Source of the DNA: Synanceia verrucosa | Lineage: Eukaryota > Chordata > Actinopteri > Perciformes > Synanceiidae | Length of the DNA stretch: 64,000 nucleotides | Assembly (NCBI GenBank): GCA_029721515.1 | Contig: CM056559.1 | Coordinates: 19,447,479 to 19,511,478 of the forward strand | Direction of reading: 5' to 3' | Shown: positions 13,319 through 27,200 of the stretch, one piece after another | Numbering within the stretch: the first letter of the stretch is position 1 | Layout: each line of letters opens with the position of its first letter | Program-made: the position numbers and the translations under genes | The notes under the pieces: model-generated | What the model was told of the DNA's origin: nothing | The model's database searches: none | Seen by the model: only the letters and a program-made list of their open reading frames with translations

Positions 13319-13496
13319 CACCACCAGGACAACATTTTGGTATGTGAGGTGTTCTGGTTTCTGACACGACAGCGATTTAGCTTGTGACTAGCTTTTTTTT
13401 TCTAAGCTTGGATAGTCCTAGCATCTCCTCGCTCAGTCTCCTTCTCACTGAGTCACTAAAGAAACGATGCTGACTGCTGGACCTGTGCTCCCTTAG

Positions 13497-13620
13497 ACAT
13501 CTGGTCTACTGCTTATTTGATCTTCTTCTGGAGTTCCTGGTTCCTGAAATACCCGAGGAAGACTTCCAGAGGAGCCTGCTGCACACCCTCTCCAAAAATC
13601 CAGAGAAGATGCTGGCATGA
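13497..13620 (+). CDS. snx19: Sorting nexin 19, terminal coding exon
   Basis: The first base completes the Arg codon of the previous exon. The exon then encodes 40 residues, HLVYCLFDLLLEFLVP, then EIPEEDFQRSLL and NPEKMLA, and stops at TGA (13618-13620). RHLVYC and the following leucine-rich helix are the closing part of the Nexin_C domain. The acidic EIPEED segment and the short lysine-containing tail look like the natural C terminus. Mammalian SNX19, as I recall it, has a somewhat longer Ser/Thr-rich tail, so this protein would be slightly shorter at the end. No frameshift or internal stop is seen in the 131 residues encoded by the three exons. Confidence 0.9.
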
Positions 13621-15853
13621 GGAGAAACGCCACGGAAACGAGCCCAGCTTTAATTTCTATCAACGGAACCGATCAGTGTGACAGCGAAGCAGCTCCTGTT
13701 CTGCTAATGGTCTGCCTTGAGAGAGTAGGTGAATGCTTCGATGAGACTGAATACTCTTTGTCCTCACTTAAACCTCCTGTGGTCCGTCTGGCCTGCCTTT
13801 CATTACGTGTTGATGTGATCATGGTGTCCTGTATATGAAGCAGCTTTGATTACTTGAGAGCAGCTGGTATGTGTTTGTTCTGAGGACGTGCCTGACGCGT
13901 TGGTCACATCTAAACATGTGGCAACGCCTTCTCCCCTCTCCACATCAGGCCACTTCCTGCCTGCTAAACTCTTTGGCTTTGATGAATCTCGCTTCAGATG
14001 GTCTTCACACTCGGCCCTTATTCCCTCTTGAAGGTTCGGGCTAGAAAACCAACACCTGTTGCTCTAATCTGGAGAAGCAGGATTTGCTATTTCCTCCCCA
14101 ACTTAATCTCAAAACGCTCTATCACGGTTCAACATCACTGTTTCTATTCTCTGTTGACCCATTCTTCAGTATATCCCACTGACTCATGCAATTCTGACAC
14201 AATGTGAGCTGTACTTCTATATAATGTGAGGGGCCCTCCTGAGGGATCACATTTTTAAACCTACAAATGTCCAGGTGTAGGGAAGAGTACATTCTGTAGT
14301 GAAGAGTTAGCCATCAGGTATTTTACTGGCTTCACAGATGTGTCACCGTTCATTTAACGGGTCCCTTTGAGAATTATCTGTGTAGTTAATGTCTAAGTCA
14401 TATCAGAACTGGGCCCCATAAAAGCAGCTATATGAAGGATTTAGGAACGACGCTGGTCGAGGTCCAACTATTACCATATGCAGTGACCAACCACAGTCTC
14501 TGAAGTAATATTCATATTCCTGCCTCCACCCAAATAGAATGAAATTTTATTTGTGTTGATCACAGCATTTAAGAATAAGGTAAAATACATCTGGATCAGT
14601 GTGTCCAAAGGACTTTTCTTTTGTTGAGGAAATAGTTCCTCTGAAAACTGCTGACTCATTCATTCTTAGCACAAGCGATAACTAACAGTGGCTCTTTTCT
14701 ATTCAAGTGTCCCAGTAAGTCACTGACAGCGCAACAGGTTAGAGTTATCCATTAGTCCAACGCATCAACGCTTCATAACGTTGACAGTTCTAAATCATTT
14801 TTTCAGTGCTGTGCAGCTTTTTTTTTGTTTTTACATTCCTGTTCATTCAGTTTGAACCCAGTGTTTTTACAGTTTGCGTAGATAAAGATAAGTCTGCAAT
14901 ATTATTTGTAGAATTAGTTTCCAGTGGTGTTTTGTGTATAATTCTTTCTGACTTGTGTGAGCCAAACATTTCCAATAACTCCAAAAGAACAGGAGTTTGC
15001 TCTCCTGCTCACTGTTTCAGATCATGATCAGTGAAAAATATGAGACATTTTTAACCTGTACGCGACATTATGGTTATTAGTACAGTTACAGTTAATTCAA
15101 ACAGTTTACGTCACTGAATTGCCTCCTGCTGTTTCCTGTTACGATCATGAGGGTTTGTAAAATCCATCATTGCTGCCCGACGACCTCGTAGTCAGTAACT
15201 GTGGTCCTCTCGTCACCATAGTAACCATCTGAAGAGAGTTTTAGGGATGTCACTGAGTCAACACACAAGGTGTCTGCCTTCCTGACGGCAACACAACTAT
15301 TAATGCTTCCTCCCCAGTTTAATAAAAAGTGTGACAATCCTTCATGTCCCCAGTCCGTCTTCAAATACTACGATGTCGTCCAGAGTTTCTCAGCCTTTTC
15401 TTGCATCATTTTGAAGTCCACATGGGTTACATCAAGATTAAGATATGCTTCGAATATGTCTCCTGTGACTGAATCTGCATATTCAGTTTGAATCGTGTGA
15501 AGCCAAGTTTGACAAATGTTACATTCCATGTTGTAAGTAAAAGCAGAAGTTGATGTTTCTGTATTAACAGTGTTTTGCACTCAAAGACCTGAAGTTATTT
15601 TTTCCCCTCGCCTTCACTTGTGATCCAGCCTATTTATTAATCTATTTATTTGCTTGAGTTACTAATTTATGACTTTCTCGAGGTGCCGTCGAGGATCATC
15701 CTTGCTTATTAAGTGCTTTTATCTGGCTTTTGCCTTAGAAGGTGACTTGATGAAGTGTGGTGTGCCTGTCCTGCAGTAAAGCAGCTGCAGTGCAGCCACT
15801 GACCTGCCTTAGTAGAACAGAAGCACTCAGCTCCAGCCCTATGTGGAGAAACC

Positions 15854-15878
15854 TGTTGTTGTTGTTGTTGTTGTTGTG
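15854..15878 (+). repeat. (GTT)n microsatellite
   Basis: About eight uninterrupted GTT/TTG units lie in the probable 3' UTR. Confidence 0.95.
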
Positions 15879-16631
15879 CTTTTTACAATTAATTGTTGAG
15901 ATTTTTTTTTTGCACATATTCTGTTATCGACTGCTCTTTGTATTTGGCTTTGACTTTCCTATGTGAAAAATCAGCATCCGCTGCAGCGCTTGTTATAAGA
16001 AGCTGAAAGCTTCCGAAATTTAAGTTAAGACAACCAGTCAAAAAAAAAAAAAAAAACGAACATAGAAAAAAACCTGCAGTTCCCATTAGGGACACTCCAA
16101 ATTAAATTTTAGCAGAATTTTCAGAAAATCTGCAAAACACAGAGTGAATATTTATTTATTTCTATTCAATGCTGTTTGGCGCATATTTGCAATCGGTTTA
16201 TAGAGATCTGCAGTCTGTTGTCATTAAAGCACTGCAGGAGAGAGCCAATTATTTAAAACCAATTATTGAAATACCAGTTAATCTCTGCATGGTCGAACAT
16301 AACATGGTGGGAAACAAGAAATGACATTTCTGTTTGCTTCATGTGTCTTTTTTTAGCATTTCAATCAGTTAATTAAGTAATAATCATAATAACATGTTAT
16401 CAGCCAGTCAAACGTTAATACCAGCAGTTATATTCTGGGCCTCTTTATATAAACATAACATCATTTATTTGAACGTAAACTATGATATTTTCTTTCCTGA
16501 AACTAACAAAGCTAAATGTAAAAAAAAAAAAAAAGTGTTTGTGTTTTTTTATTTTTGTGCAAATTGAATTGAATTTTGTTATAATGAGAATCCTTTCTTG
16601 TTTTATTTCTTGAGATATATTGATTTTGTGT

Positions 16632-16637
16632 AATAAA
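16632..16637 (+). promoter_or_regulatory. snx19: Candidate polyadenylation signal (proximal)
   Basis: The hexamer AATAAA lies 3.0 kb after the snx19 stop codon in AT-rich sequence. It could mark a shorter transcript end. Confidence 0.35.
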
Positions 16638-17121
16638 GAAAAGATGAAGGACAACATGAAGGTTATGATGTTACGGCACGACAAGTTCCTTGTAAAGAAA
16701 ATGTGCTAATAAGTTGTGTTATAATAGTGAAAGATGTCATGTAATAGCACCAACAGGATCACGTTTTTGTAATGGTGGCAGCAACTTGCTACATGTTACA
16801 CTGCTTTAGTAGATGTTGGATTGGATGTGCTGTTTTTCTTTGGTTCGTCACAAATGACTGTAGAGACATTAAAGCTTGATGTGTTTTAGAGAAATACTTG
16901 GAACAGGTCCACTATCAACTGTAATCTCGTTCGCTATGACCTTTGAACACTTGTTGGTTTTCTCCCCTATCAGATGGTGTCTGGTGTCTATCTACTCGTG
17001 CACACTTGGAGTTGTGTTGTTGTGCATGTTTACGCTGTCGATCTGTTTTCATTTGCTTGCTCAGATTGTGTCTCAGCCTTTTAATCATTCACTGGGTGTT
17101 CCTGAGCATATTTGCAAAAAC

Positions 17122-17127
17122 AATAAA
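17122..17127 (+). promoter_or_regulatory. snx19: Candidate polyadenylation signal (distal)
   Basis: The hexamer AATAAA is followed within 40 bases by T-rich sequence (CTTTTGTTCTC), as expected of a cleavage site. Repeat-type sequence resumes farther on. It is the better of the two candidates for the end of the snx19 transcript. Confidence 0.45.
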
Positions 17128-20085
17128 CTTACCAAACATGAATTATTGAATCTTAAACTTTTGTTCTCACTCATTATTTTCTTGGCCTGAGGTGGGTGAT
17201 GCATTTTACAAGAGGCTGGTGAGCTGCTCTGTTATCTTTTATGAGATTCTTTTAACCATCTGGAGTTTCGCCAGATGCGTACTCAGCCTCTTTGGGGTCA
17301 TTTTGCATCCCTCTCTGTGGACTGTTTATGTTCCCTATGCCCTGTCAGCTCCCTACTCATTTGCTCCAGCCTGCAGACTAGTGGTTCACATCCAACAACA
17401 GCACAAAAATGTGTGGATGAAAACCTTTTAGTACCCCATAATAAAGATCAGACCCATTCCTTGGAACAGTTTCTGTTAAGCTATACTTCTCTAACAACAA
17501 AGGGGGAGTCTGGGGGAGTGGGGGAGGCTGGCTTTGCGGTGCCGAGAAATCCTCTGAAATCGGATTTACAGATGAAACTGTGAGCAACACTTTGGATTAG
17601 TGCTGCGCTGAGGGATACGGGTGGACAAATGTGATCGGACATTTACATAGATCCCTTTTGGATTGTTGTTTGAGAGAATGTATATTGATTAAATTGGATT
17701 TCTTACAGTTAAAGTGATCTTTCAGTCCTGCTCTGTGGGCACAGTGTCAGTGCTCACAGCAAGAGGGTCACAGATTCGGACTCTCCTGAAGTACTGGTCT
17801 TCTAGATTTTTCTGTTCCATACGTAATTCATTTTTTAGATTTGATTTGGAAGATTTTCTTCAGTGTTCAGTCTGTTTCATGTTACTTAGTTTGTGTTAGT
17901 AGTTGAAGGGAGTGCACGCACATCCAACAAAAAAATTTTGACAGGTGCAGGACAAAAAAAAAAAAAAGTTGAAAAAGGAGTTTGAGTTTATCACTGTCAA
18001 GCAGAATGTGAGGTGAGACTGGTAGTAGGTTCACTTATTTTTCTGCAGCTTCTGATTATATCACATGGACTTCATTGGTAGCTAGAGATTGCAAAGTTTT
18101 CAAGGAGCTGCACCCGATGAAGCTCAAGCTCAAAAGCATAAGAGTCTAAACTCTGAAGTGAAAAGTGGTTTTGGTGGTTTTGGCAGGCCAGCATCCAGTA
18201 GCAGGGGACCTCTGGGTCCATAACTGCCTTTAAATGAAGAAATACTGTGATTCCCAATGTTGGACAATGACATGAATAAACTCCCAATTAAAATAAAATG
18301 CAATCAGGAGATGCACAGACTGTTTTAATGTGGCTGTGGTTCTGGAGGCGCCTCATGTCATCATGGACGATGCAGACTGAGTGACATCAGAGGGGTCTCC
18401 TCCTCCATGGGCAGAGCATGTGCATCACTTCTGGATCACAGCGGCACTCATTGTGGGCTACCACGATCCCACCCACATGACCAGACCTCCCCAAAGGGTC
18501 ACCGTAGCAACGGCATAGTCTGGAGAAAAGCACAAGTTGCTATGGTGACAAACCATCCCAGTTTGGCCTTCCTGTCAGAGATCATCTAAGAACACTGTTA
18601 ATAATTATCGTTATTATTAATGTGACTGCGTGACGTTATGCCAATGAAAACACTCAAATTGAAATAAACATGGGAAGAGTTTTGAAAAATGTTTATTTGC
18701 CGACATGACAAAAATGACTCAGAGTGCTCCATCATCTGCTGAAGATAGTTTATGTGATATTTTAAAAAGCTGCAGAGGTGCTGCGAAATGGAACGACTGT
18801 TTTTCTTACAGAGTCATTTTGTGCTGCTTTTTATGCATATAGCACCAAAAGAAAGAGAAAAAGAAATAATACATCAATGCCTCAGATGACCACTTACTTA
18901 AAAACTACCATCACCACACAACAGGCCTGGTGTCATTTCTGTATTGTTTTAATCAGCCATGTTTGCTGTAGCACCCTCACACCCTCCTGACTGAGTTGTA
19001 ATCACATTAAAAGTTGTGTTTCACATCAGCATCAGTCTGTAGCTCAGCCTGATTTACATGGAAACCACATGTTCTTCACCCTCGACAGGTTATGCAATCA
19101 ACACACACGCTTTGTTCTGTTTTCCACCTTCATTCTAACTCATGTTTACTTTTCGTTTGTTCATAATAAAATGCAGACACAGTCATGCCTGCAGCTCTGA
19201 GGACATGCATGTTTTAACTGAATGCCCTTCAAAGGACTAAAACCTGACATATAACCCAAAAAGGTATTTTTTCACTGACCTTCAGCGGTTTCATCTGTTT
19301 TTAGGGGCACATTAACAGCTTTTCAAAATACTCAACCAGGAAACATTTGAAAAAAGTCTTGTCTTGTCAAAAATCTTCCAAAACAAGGACAAAAAAAAGA
19401 GAACTTGCCGTGGAGTCCAAGTGTTTGACTTCTTTTCTTTGCCACAAGAGAAGTGCCTGTAAGACTGAAGTTATGTCTTCAGTTAACTCCTGTTCTGACA
19501 TTTCTGGAGTGATAAATCCAGTATAGCATGACCTGCTTTAACATGTTAAAGTCCCTGTTAATGTCACTGTGCTGCTCTGCAGCGCCTTCAAGTGGCTCAA
19601 AAGGCAACTTTCACATCACAGAGGAAACACAACAAATAACAAAATGCAAGATGCTTTATATAAAATAAAGAAATGCATTACGATTTAGTCGAAACATACA
19701 TGTATATATATTTTTATTTAAATATACCCTTTAAAACAAAAAAAATTCTCCCTCCATGTCATTTGTAACTGTCTGGTGTGTTTAGATTGATCATTGTTGT
19801 CATAAAAATCAGAACACCATTATTTAACTTCCTATTTCAAACCAAGTGTGAGGTGCATTCACTTTCATTTATTTCAGGGACTGTGTGACCTCTAGATGGC
19901 AACACAACCAAAGGGCTGATTCAGTGCCTATCTCTAAAGTGACCACAGGGAGGTGCTACATGCTAAGCTAACAGAGATCCACCTGTTAAAAGAAGGATGA
20001 AGCAAAGGGGCATCTCCATCAGAACCACCTCTATAGATACAGCTAGAGGATAAACATAGAGATGGGGTTGAATGCTGTCTAATAT

Positions 20086-20115
20086 AAATCAGAAATATAG
20101 CAATATTTCTGATTT
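20086..20115. repeat. Perfect 13-bp inverted repeat with 4-base loop
   Basis: AAATCAGAAATAT, the loop AGCA, and ATATTTCTGATTT form an exact hairpin. Confidence 0.95.
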
Positions 20116-21502
20116 ATTGAGACGATCACTGTCACTTTTAGAAAGTTTAAACTGAAGGAATGCATCAGTCAAATCAAAAGCCTTTAATGTCATTATGTGA
20201 CAGTTATTGCTAATGCTATGAAAAACAATTATTACACATTTATTTGTTACCCATTGTTGCACAGAAATAATATATATATTTATAATAAATATATGATAAT
20301 ATAATAAATACTATGTAATATGAATTTAGTATATACTTAGTGTGTCTGCACTCATTACGCAGATTATTTCCCTGATTAAACAGGACTAATGCAACACTAA
20401 GGTCTTTTTTTAATTATAATATTTTGGAGAAAAGATGGGAGGAACATCTGGAGGGGGTTATCTCCTCATCCAGCCTCTTGTTTGCTGGTAACCAGCTTGT
20501 TGTCGCAATGCAGCTAAAGCACAGAGCAGTGAAAGCAGTGAAAGCAGCTGTATGTGGAACACAATCCTCATTCATTTGGCCTGTCTGCTTAATTGGCCTG
20601 TGCTGTGTTTGTTATTGGTTCAATGCTGGGCTGTGCAGTGCGACGGGGGAAATCAACCTCCATTCGTCAAACCACACCAAACTTCTCTAAAGTGGGGAAG
20701 TTGACGGCGTTGCTTGTGCTGGATTCTGTCTTTATGGCTTTGTTACACAGTGACAGTGAGATCATGATGCAGCGTCACCTTTCAACTGCCAAAAACATGA
20801 ATATTTTCATTTATTTAGGCTGCATGTTTTCTCTTTAACATGCTCTATAGCTTCTCACCCTGACAAGAACAAGCAGACTAGATAAGACTTTTTTCAGCTT
20901 CATTTTATCAAAAAATATTAACAACCATACTTCCCGTGTGTTAAGTACAACGAGGCAATAAACTATTAGCCTTAGCATAAAGGAAGCAGCATGGTTTCTG
21001 CATATCTCATGGTGTGATGTCACTGTTGGCTTGTGGACAAGTACAAAAGAAAGAAGAAGTAGTTTCCTGGGCCCTGGTAGAGCCAAAGCACTTATTGTGT
21101 TGTATGTAACAGTAGTTATTCATCATGAAATTCTAATAAAAGAAAATGTTAAAGTTTTCATCTCTTTCAATATATACAGTAAAGTATTACAATTAAGGAA
21201 AATACCCTAATCCTAACAACACTTGTTCATACTTGGTCTCCTGAGGGGTAAATTAAGTGTTGCAGCAAATATATAAAATAAAAAAGCAAAAGGGATAAAA
21301 ACAAAACAACAGATTTGTTTTTACCGAGTGGCATGTCCAGACTTTTTTCACAGAGGTGGCCCAAGTGAGGATAAGTCTTTTTTGATTGATTCGACTACTT
21401 AAGTCACAACCTTAAATCTTAGCAAAAATAGAAATATAAATACAACATGTAATCAGGACACAACAGAATGGGACAATAAAAGTGTAATACATAGCATTAA
21501 TC

Positions 21503-21528
21503 TTTTATTTATTTATTTATTTATTTTT
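21503..21528 (+). repeat. (TTTA)n microsatellite
   Basis: About five and a half TTTA units lie in an AT-rich tract. Confidence 0.9.
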
Positions 21529-21708
21529 ATGAAAGGTGCCAATATAAAGACAATGCAAAACTATAAATCATAATATAAAATGCTGATCAAATCAAACTAA
21601 GTTAATAAATAAAAAAAACTTTAAAAGGTTGATTTTACAAATCCTTTAGTTTGTTCCATGTAAACGAGGTCATGTCTGATGATCACCTGGGATGGCAATC
21701 AGATTTCA

Positions 21709-21753
21709 GGGGTGGCACGTGCCACCCCAGGCCACCCCCTAGACACGCCCCTG
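21709..21753. mobile_element. 20-bp perfect palindrome plus hAT-like terminus
   Basis: GGGGTGGCACGTGCCACCCC is its own reverse complement and contains the E-box CACGTG. It is followed by GGCCACCCCCTAGACACGCC and CCTG. The reversed end, CAGGGGCGTGTCTAG, looks like a hAT-type terminal repeat that I recognise from many fish repeats. No partner end was found upstream, so the element is either truncated or its other end has diverged. Confidence 0.45.
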
Positions 21754-23177
21754 TTTTTACTTCTTTCTTTGTTTCCAGGACTACGCAGCTCCTCACACTG
21801 TTTTTAGCAGCAGCTGACAGTGCTGATCAAAGGCTGTGTGACCTCACGTCTACTCCACACATGCAGGGTTTTTTTTCTAGTTTTCCTCTGTCATCCTTAA
21901 CTCTGAATTAAAAAAAAAATCCCATTCACACAATCAGGGTTTTGAACAAAAAAATCTGTCACAAAAACACAACTGAAGCGCTGTCAGGTGCCAGAGTGTC
22001 AGCTGCCAAATAAACCACAATCACGCCAAAAACAAGGAAGACGCTGGCCAATCAGACACCTGAAAAAAAAATCTGTTGCATTGGGCATCGACAAAGGAAG
22101 GACTAACAATATAAGACAGTAATCAAACACCAAACTTTCAACCACACTTCTATTTCTTTTATGTTTTTTTCAAAATAAAACCAACCATTCAGAAGTGTAT
22201 TGCTGTTGTTCTTCTCCATGACTGCAGCAGGAAGCAGGAAACTGCTGAAGTGTCAAAGCCACAAAATAAAAGCATGTTATGCTTTGACTTTAACTGTAAT
22301 TAACACTGACAGATCTACAAGCAACATTTTAAATACTCAGTGGTGGTGTTAGATTCACATGAGGTCTAGGTCACAAAGTAAATGGACACTTTTATTGAGC
22401 TCATAAATTAGATTAGAAGCATTTAAGCAGAGTTGATGGTGCTGATGGTGCTGGTCTGTGTCACCTATTGAACACAGAGAAAAAGGAGATTGGCTTGATC
22501 CGGCTCTCCAACAGTTACAGATTCTTACTAAACTGATTAGGATTTACGAGGCTACAGTTGATATTAGCTTAAATCCTTTACTGGCATACTTTGCTTACTT
22601 TTGTTGTCATTTTAAGGCTTATTACTAATTCAATCATTACAAGCTTAATTGTAGGTGTAATCAGTTAATAACCAGTATTGTTTGTGTGATTGATGGAGAT
22701 TTTGAACAAGATGATCAGCAGAGGCAGAAGTGATTTGTGGTGAGCCATGATTTGAGTTGAAGGTGGTTAGTTTTAGTTCCTGTTTTTGCATGGTCACCTC
22801 AGGTAGAAACACTTTTTTTCTTTTCTTTGTTTTTCCTCCATGTCCATGTGTCCAGGTTCTGACTGACTGCAGCTCCATGAGAGTCGAGATGTTTCCTCTT
22901 TTGACTGACTTTGTTTTCTTCTACTCTAGTTATTGTCATTTTATTCTCTATTTGCTATTTAGCATTTTGTTAGTTAGTTTTCCCTCCTTGTGACTGGTCT
23001 TTTATTTGTCTACAGTGTCAGATGTTTACCACCACTGCCATAAATTAACAGTATTGCTGATTATCAGAAACATTTTTATCTTTCTGTAATGGTTAATCCA
23101 CCACTATGTGCAAGCTCTTTAATCAAAATGACATCTTTAATGCTAAAACTTAATTATTGTTGTTAACCATAAATGTA

Positions 23178-23215
23178 CTTTTATTTTTATTTTATTTTAT
23201 TTTATTTATTTTTTT
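23178..23215 (+). repeat. (TTTTA)n low-complexity tract
   Basis: Repeated TTTTA units end in a T run. Confidence 0.85.
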
Positions 23216-24124
23216 ACAAAATAAAGCACATAATCATTATTTTTGATTGAGATGTTGAATTACAGTTATTTCCTGTCATTCCTGAGCAGAAAAAAATGTG
23301 TTTTAGTTGTTGTTTGTTTGTTTGTTATTCTGCATTCATGACCTCTCAGAGAATTCCAGTGTTCTGGAACAAATTGAGGTTTAATACATAGATTTGTTTA
23401 GCTCTGTACCTGTGCTAATAAACAGCTTTGTTTATTCATAGTGATTCACAGTGACACTTTTAGCTCAATGGTTTTGTGTTTTTGAGCCTTAGCCTGTCCA
23501 GTGTCCTTGTTATAATCATGAATGCTTATACACAATTCCTATATGTTAATACTTTGTCAGCAACCCACTCTCTCATCACAGTTCCCTGTCTTTCTGCCTG
23601 TTTTGCATTTTAATAGATTGTCTTCTTAACTTCCTCTCTCATTACCAGAAGCCCTCCTCTTTCAGTATGGTTACTTTAATCATCCTTCAGGCCTCAGCTG
23701 GTCTCTGAGATCTAATCATTCAAGGAAAAAGCATGTCAGCTATCCATCCACAGCTGGGTCACGACTTGAATCTCTTCTAATCTCTTGTGAGTTGACTGAG
23801 AGTTTGAGAGTTCTCCATCCAATCATCAGGGTAATCTCATGGGATGTGATTTATGCAAAGTGTGAAAGGTTTCTGTTCTCCCGGTAAGAAGCCACTCTGC
23901 CTCTTTCTAAACAAGAGGTGATGACGTGAAATCACACCTGGTCCTCTGGGAGAGTAACTAGCAGTCAATGCTGTGATGATCCTGCAGGAAACAATATGAC
24001 CTTAAAACTCAAGCACCTGGTACGTTTCAAACATGACTTCTGATTAGCTTTTTACTCTACTTAAGCTGTTAGAGCAGGCTTTGGTTGAACCCATGCAACT
24101 GATGATGCGAAAATTTAAAATGTA

Positions 24125-24294
24125 TCTGTTTCTACCATTTCTTTTTCCCTGTTATAAGGGTTTTTTTTGGAGGAGTTTTTCCTGAGTCCATGTGAAGGAC
24201 AGAGGGAGTCATAAAGATTGTAAAGCCCTCTGAGGGAAATTCATAATTTGTATTTGGGTAATACAAATAAAATTGACTTGAATTAACTTGAATC
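24125..24294 (+). mobile_element. 3' end of a non-LTR retrotransposon
   Basis: The segment contains GGAGTTTTTCCTGAG, then GATTGTAAAGCCCTCTGAGG, and ends ATACAAATAAAATTGACTTG with a TTGAATTAACTTGAA tail. This run of blocks is a familiar 3' end of fish LINE-like retroposons, which terminate in short tandem repeats rather than poly(A). No reverse transcriptase coding remains. A shorter piece of the same tail occurs at 62633-62675. Confidence 0.6.
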
Positions 24295-27200
24295 AGCAGT
24301 CAAAAAAAAAATAATTCCATACGCATGTATCTCTTTTCCTAGAGATCTGTGATGTATCAGTGCAGCTGATAATTTAGTTTTGTCATCATCTATTGCTGAG
24401 TGCTTTTACAGAATAATTCTTCAGAAAGCCTGATGTGATTTATTTCTCCTACAGCAGCTACAGCAGTTTGTTTGGGCTAAATTGAAGCAGCAGTGAACCA
24501 ATCTGCACAGGTCAGTAATGAACACTTGTGGGCTTCAAACCTACCATCAGTGACAAGGTGATCTATCAGATGTTCCAGGTTTTATGTGGGTGGCTGCATC
24601 AGATGTTTAATGCATCACTGAGTGTTTTCTCATGTTCTTTGGCACACCATGGGTCCGTGGGTTGATGTCTGTCAGCAGTATTTCTTATTAGATGCTTGAA
24701 ACTGATTTTCTCATCAAACCACTTTCTTTTTTATGATCGAGATGTATGTTCATGACTAACATTGGTAGCAGCATTAATGTCAGTGGACACTGGACATAAT
24801 ATTGGACATTTTACTTGGCATTAAGAAAAAATAATAATCACTGCTATTAGCTGTTCAGAACAGCTGCACTCTGTACTGGTGTTTCTTCCTTCCTTTCCTC
24901 TGACCACTACCATTACTTTTAGGGTCTTGCACGTCCTCAAATTGCCGTTGTAAAGCCATCTAACATTCTGTTGTTCAGTCAGATAACATCACCTGGAGGA
25001 CACGCACTCAGAGGTCACGAATGCTTTTATGACCTTTCAGTATCAATAAATCACTGGCATAGTCGCTCTGAAACATTAGTGTGACGACCATGAAACAGAC
25101 GAGCCCATCGCTGAGGAGATTAGAAGTGAAGATTAGCTCCCTCTTTAGCCGATCCCAGCTAAAATGAAAACAAGGTTTGCTATCCCTCACCAGAGTGAGT
25201 GTGACTGATTCATTTAGATCCACAGCCTCTGTAAATAAAAGCAGTCCTCTATCCTCCTCTGTTCATCATTGAAACGATAATTTCACATAAAACCTCATAC
25301 TTGTGTGATCGACAGGCAGCAGAGTGAAATGTGGAAATAAAATGAATTTTACGTTCACTTTACAGTTGTCTTTCAGTGATGGAAAACAACTTGTCCTCGA
25401 CAAGTTAAAGACATTTTCACGTGTCCTTCTTCAAAAGCTGTCGAAAGCAATCTTTGCTATCTCTTAATATTTGCAACATGTAACCTGCAAGCACAGCCAA
25501 GCAATCTGTCATTGGAGTGCAAAAAAGTAGATGAACGATCATAATTGAAGGATGGTTTTAGGACTTAATGCATTCTCCTCTTCTTATATGACAACATTTT
25601 TCCTACTGTGTTACTAAAATCTGCTAGCAGGTTGTACTGGAAAGCAAAATAGTGACAAGGATTTGATGCTGGCAGATGAATCATTTCCAACATGTTCAGT
25701 GCTGAAAATGAAGCCTTAAGCTAACATGAGCAGGAGAAAGTGGCGTCTTTGCCTCTGGTGTCACATTCAGGAGTGATGGGTACATGATTAATTTCATTTA
25801 TCTTGAATTTAACATCAGTAAAGCTGCAGCACTCTTTGTAATTAGCTCTAAAATTTGTTACCCTCATGCATGAAGCATATCAAGGTTTCACTAATGCACA
25901 ACAAGGATTTGTTGGTGGGACTCTGTCCTTAATGTGGCAACTAGAAACAGCTGGTGATAGCTGGTGCTGATTGGGCCTCACCGATATTGCATGTCGTTTT
26001 TGTAAAATGCGAAATTACACATACCAACTCTTGCCAATAGGACCACTTTGTTTTTTCTTGTTCACTTACAGCTAATCACTGTGGATACATGATATTGCTG
26101 CTTGTCATTCTGTTGTAATCCTTTTACAGAGGCAGTGGTCTTGAACAGCAGCTGGATTCAGGTAACATTTATACCACCAGTGAGCCAGAAATTTGGGGAG
26201 GAAGCAGTGGGAACAAGGAGAGGCATTATTATGACTGGAGGAGGAGAAGGAAACAGAAGAGGAGCAGTGGGAGGAGAAACACTCCTCCTCACATCATCTT
26301 TGATGAACAATGCGGCCGGAGGTTCATCTGACATCCTCTCACATCTTAAGATTTTGAGAAAAGTTTTTAGTCACAGACAAATCACAGACAAAAGACTGGG
26401 AAGCTTAGAAGGTCACTAATTACAAGACTACAATTAGATTCTCTTGAGATTATTTCCCATCATGCACCTCTTGGAAATTTCCAACATCTACTTTTGAGCA
26501 GAGAAAAACGGAGCAGGAAGAGATGCAGCTTTTGGCAGTAGCCACCATGATGTGTGCAGATATTTGTTTAAAAAAATGGTACGGTCCAAACAAAACTCTG
26601 CAACTTCAGCATCTTTGCCATGTTTGCTACTTCCTGTTTGGTGCTGAAAGAGCACACCTATTGGTTGTCTAAAATGGTGATGTCACATTTCCGATACGAC
26701 AAGATTATCAAACATGATTAATATTGTCGTAACGCCAAGACGCGGAAAAAACGGGCTCAAATCGGGTCGTATGCCCACCTTACCCCAAACAACGGGGATC
26801 ACAGGAGTGCGCATCAACTTCAGCAAGACAGTAAAGATTTTATTCCAATCTGTTGGTGTAAGGCCGGCATAAAACAGACTCCTGGTAATGAATACGATAT
26901 ATACTTTTCTCTACAATATCCACACATGGACATCCACTGAATAAAGTAACAAACACCACATAATTAAAGGAATAATGCAACAGCTTGAGAAATACCTGAG
27001 TTGTTTTTATGGACTACTTCTTAGCTTGGTGCAACTTAGTCTTGCTGACGAGAGTCCAGGAAGTCCAGGACAAAAAACATTTGTTTTTACTGTAACTCTG
27101 CATCCAATCAAAAAAACGAAATCAACAGACATAAACCCAATATGTAAGTTGTGGTTTACCCTATTACATACACCTCTGCAAAAATAAGGACTTGTATTGT

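Larger units (their letters stand above)
11919..13496 (+). other. Last intron of snx19
   Basis: The intron has a GTGAGC donor and a CTCCCTTAG acceptor. It contains a likely interspersed repeat near 13.0-13.2 kb and a perfect 13-bp hairpin at 13289-13318. A 74-codon open frame at 12514-12738 has no recognisable similarity and is treated as chance. Confidence 0.8.
13621..17145 (+). other. Probable snx19 3' UTR and downstream sequence
   Basis: Non-coding sequence follows the stop codon. It contains a GTT microsatellite (15854-15878), a run of 17 A (16040-16056) and two canonical AATAAA hexamers, at 16632 and 17122. The transcript end is inferred. Choosing the second signal gives a 3' UTR of about 3.5 kb. 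Overlapping short frames on both strands show no protein similarity. Confidence 0.55.
17146..24124. other. Intergenic region, no gene recognised
   Basis: No exon with family similarity was found on either strand. The stretch contains A/T-rich low-complexity sequence, a 13-bp hairpin (20086-20115), (TTTA)n (21503-21528), a 20-bp palindrome next to a hAT-like end (21709-21753) and (TTTTA)n (23178-23215). A GC-richer patch at 18.35-18.55 kb has short frames on both strands. I could not match them to a protein. Confidence 0.6.

Noticed and set aside
18350..18590. Minus-strand frame with GWFVTIATCAFLQT, reminiscent of a transporter's first helix
   Set aside because: It stops after about 30 codons, lacks the diagnostic DGGWGW motif and has no neighbouring exon.
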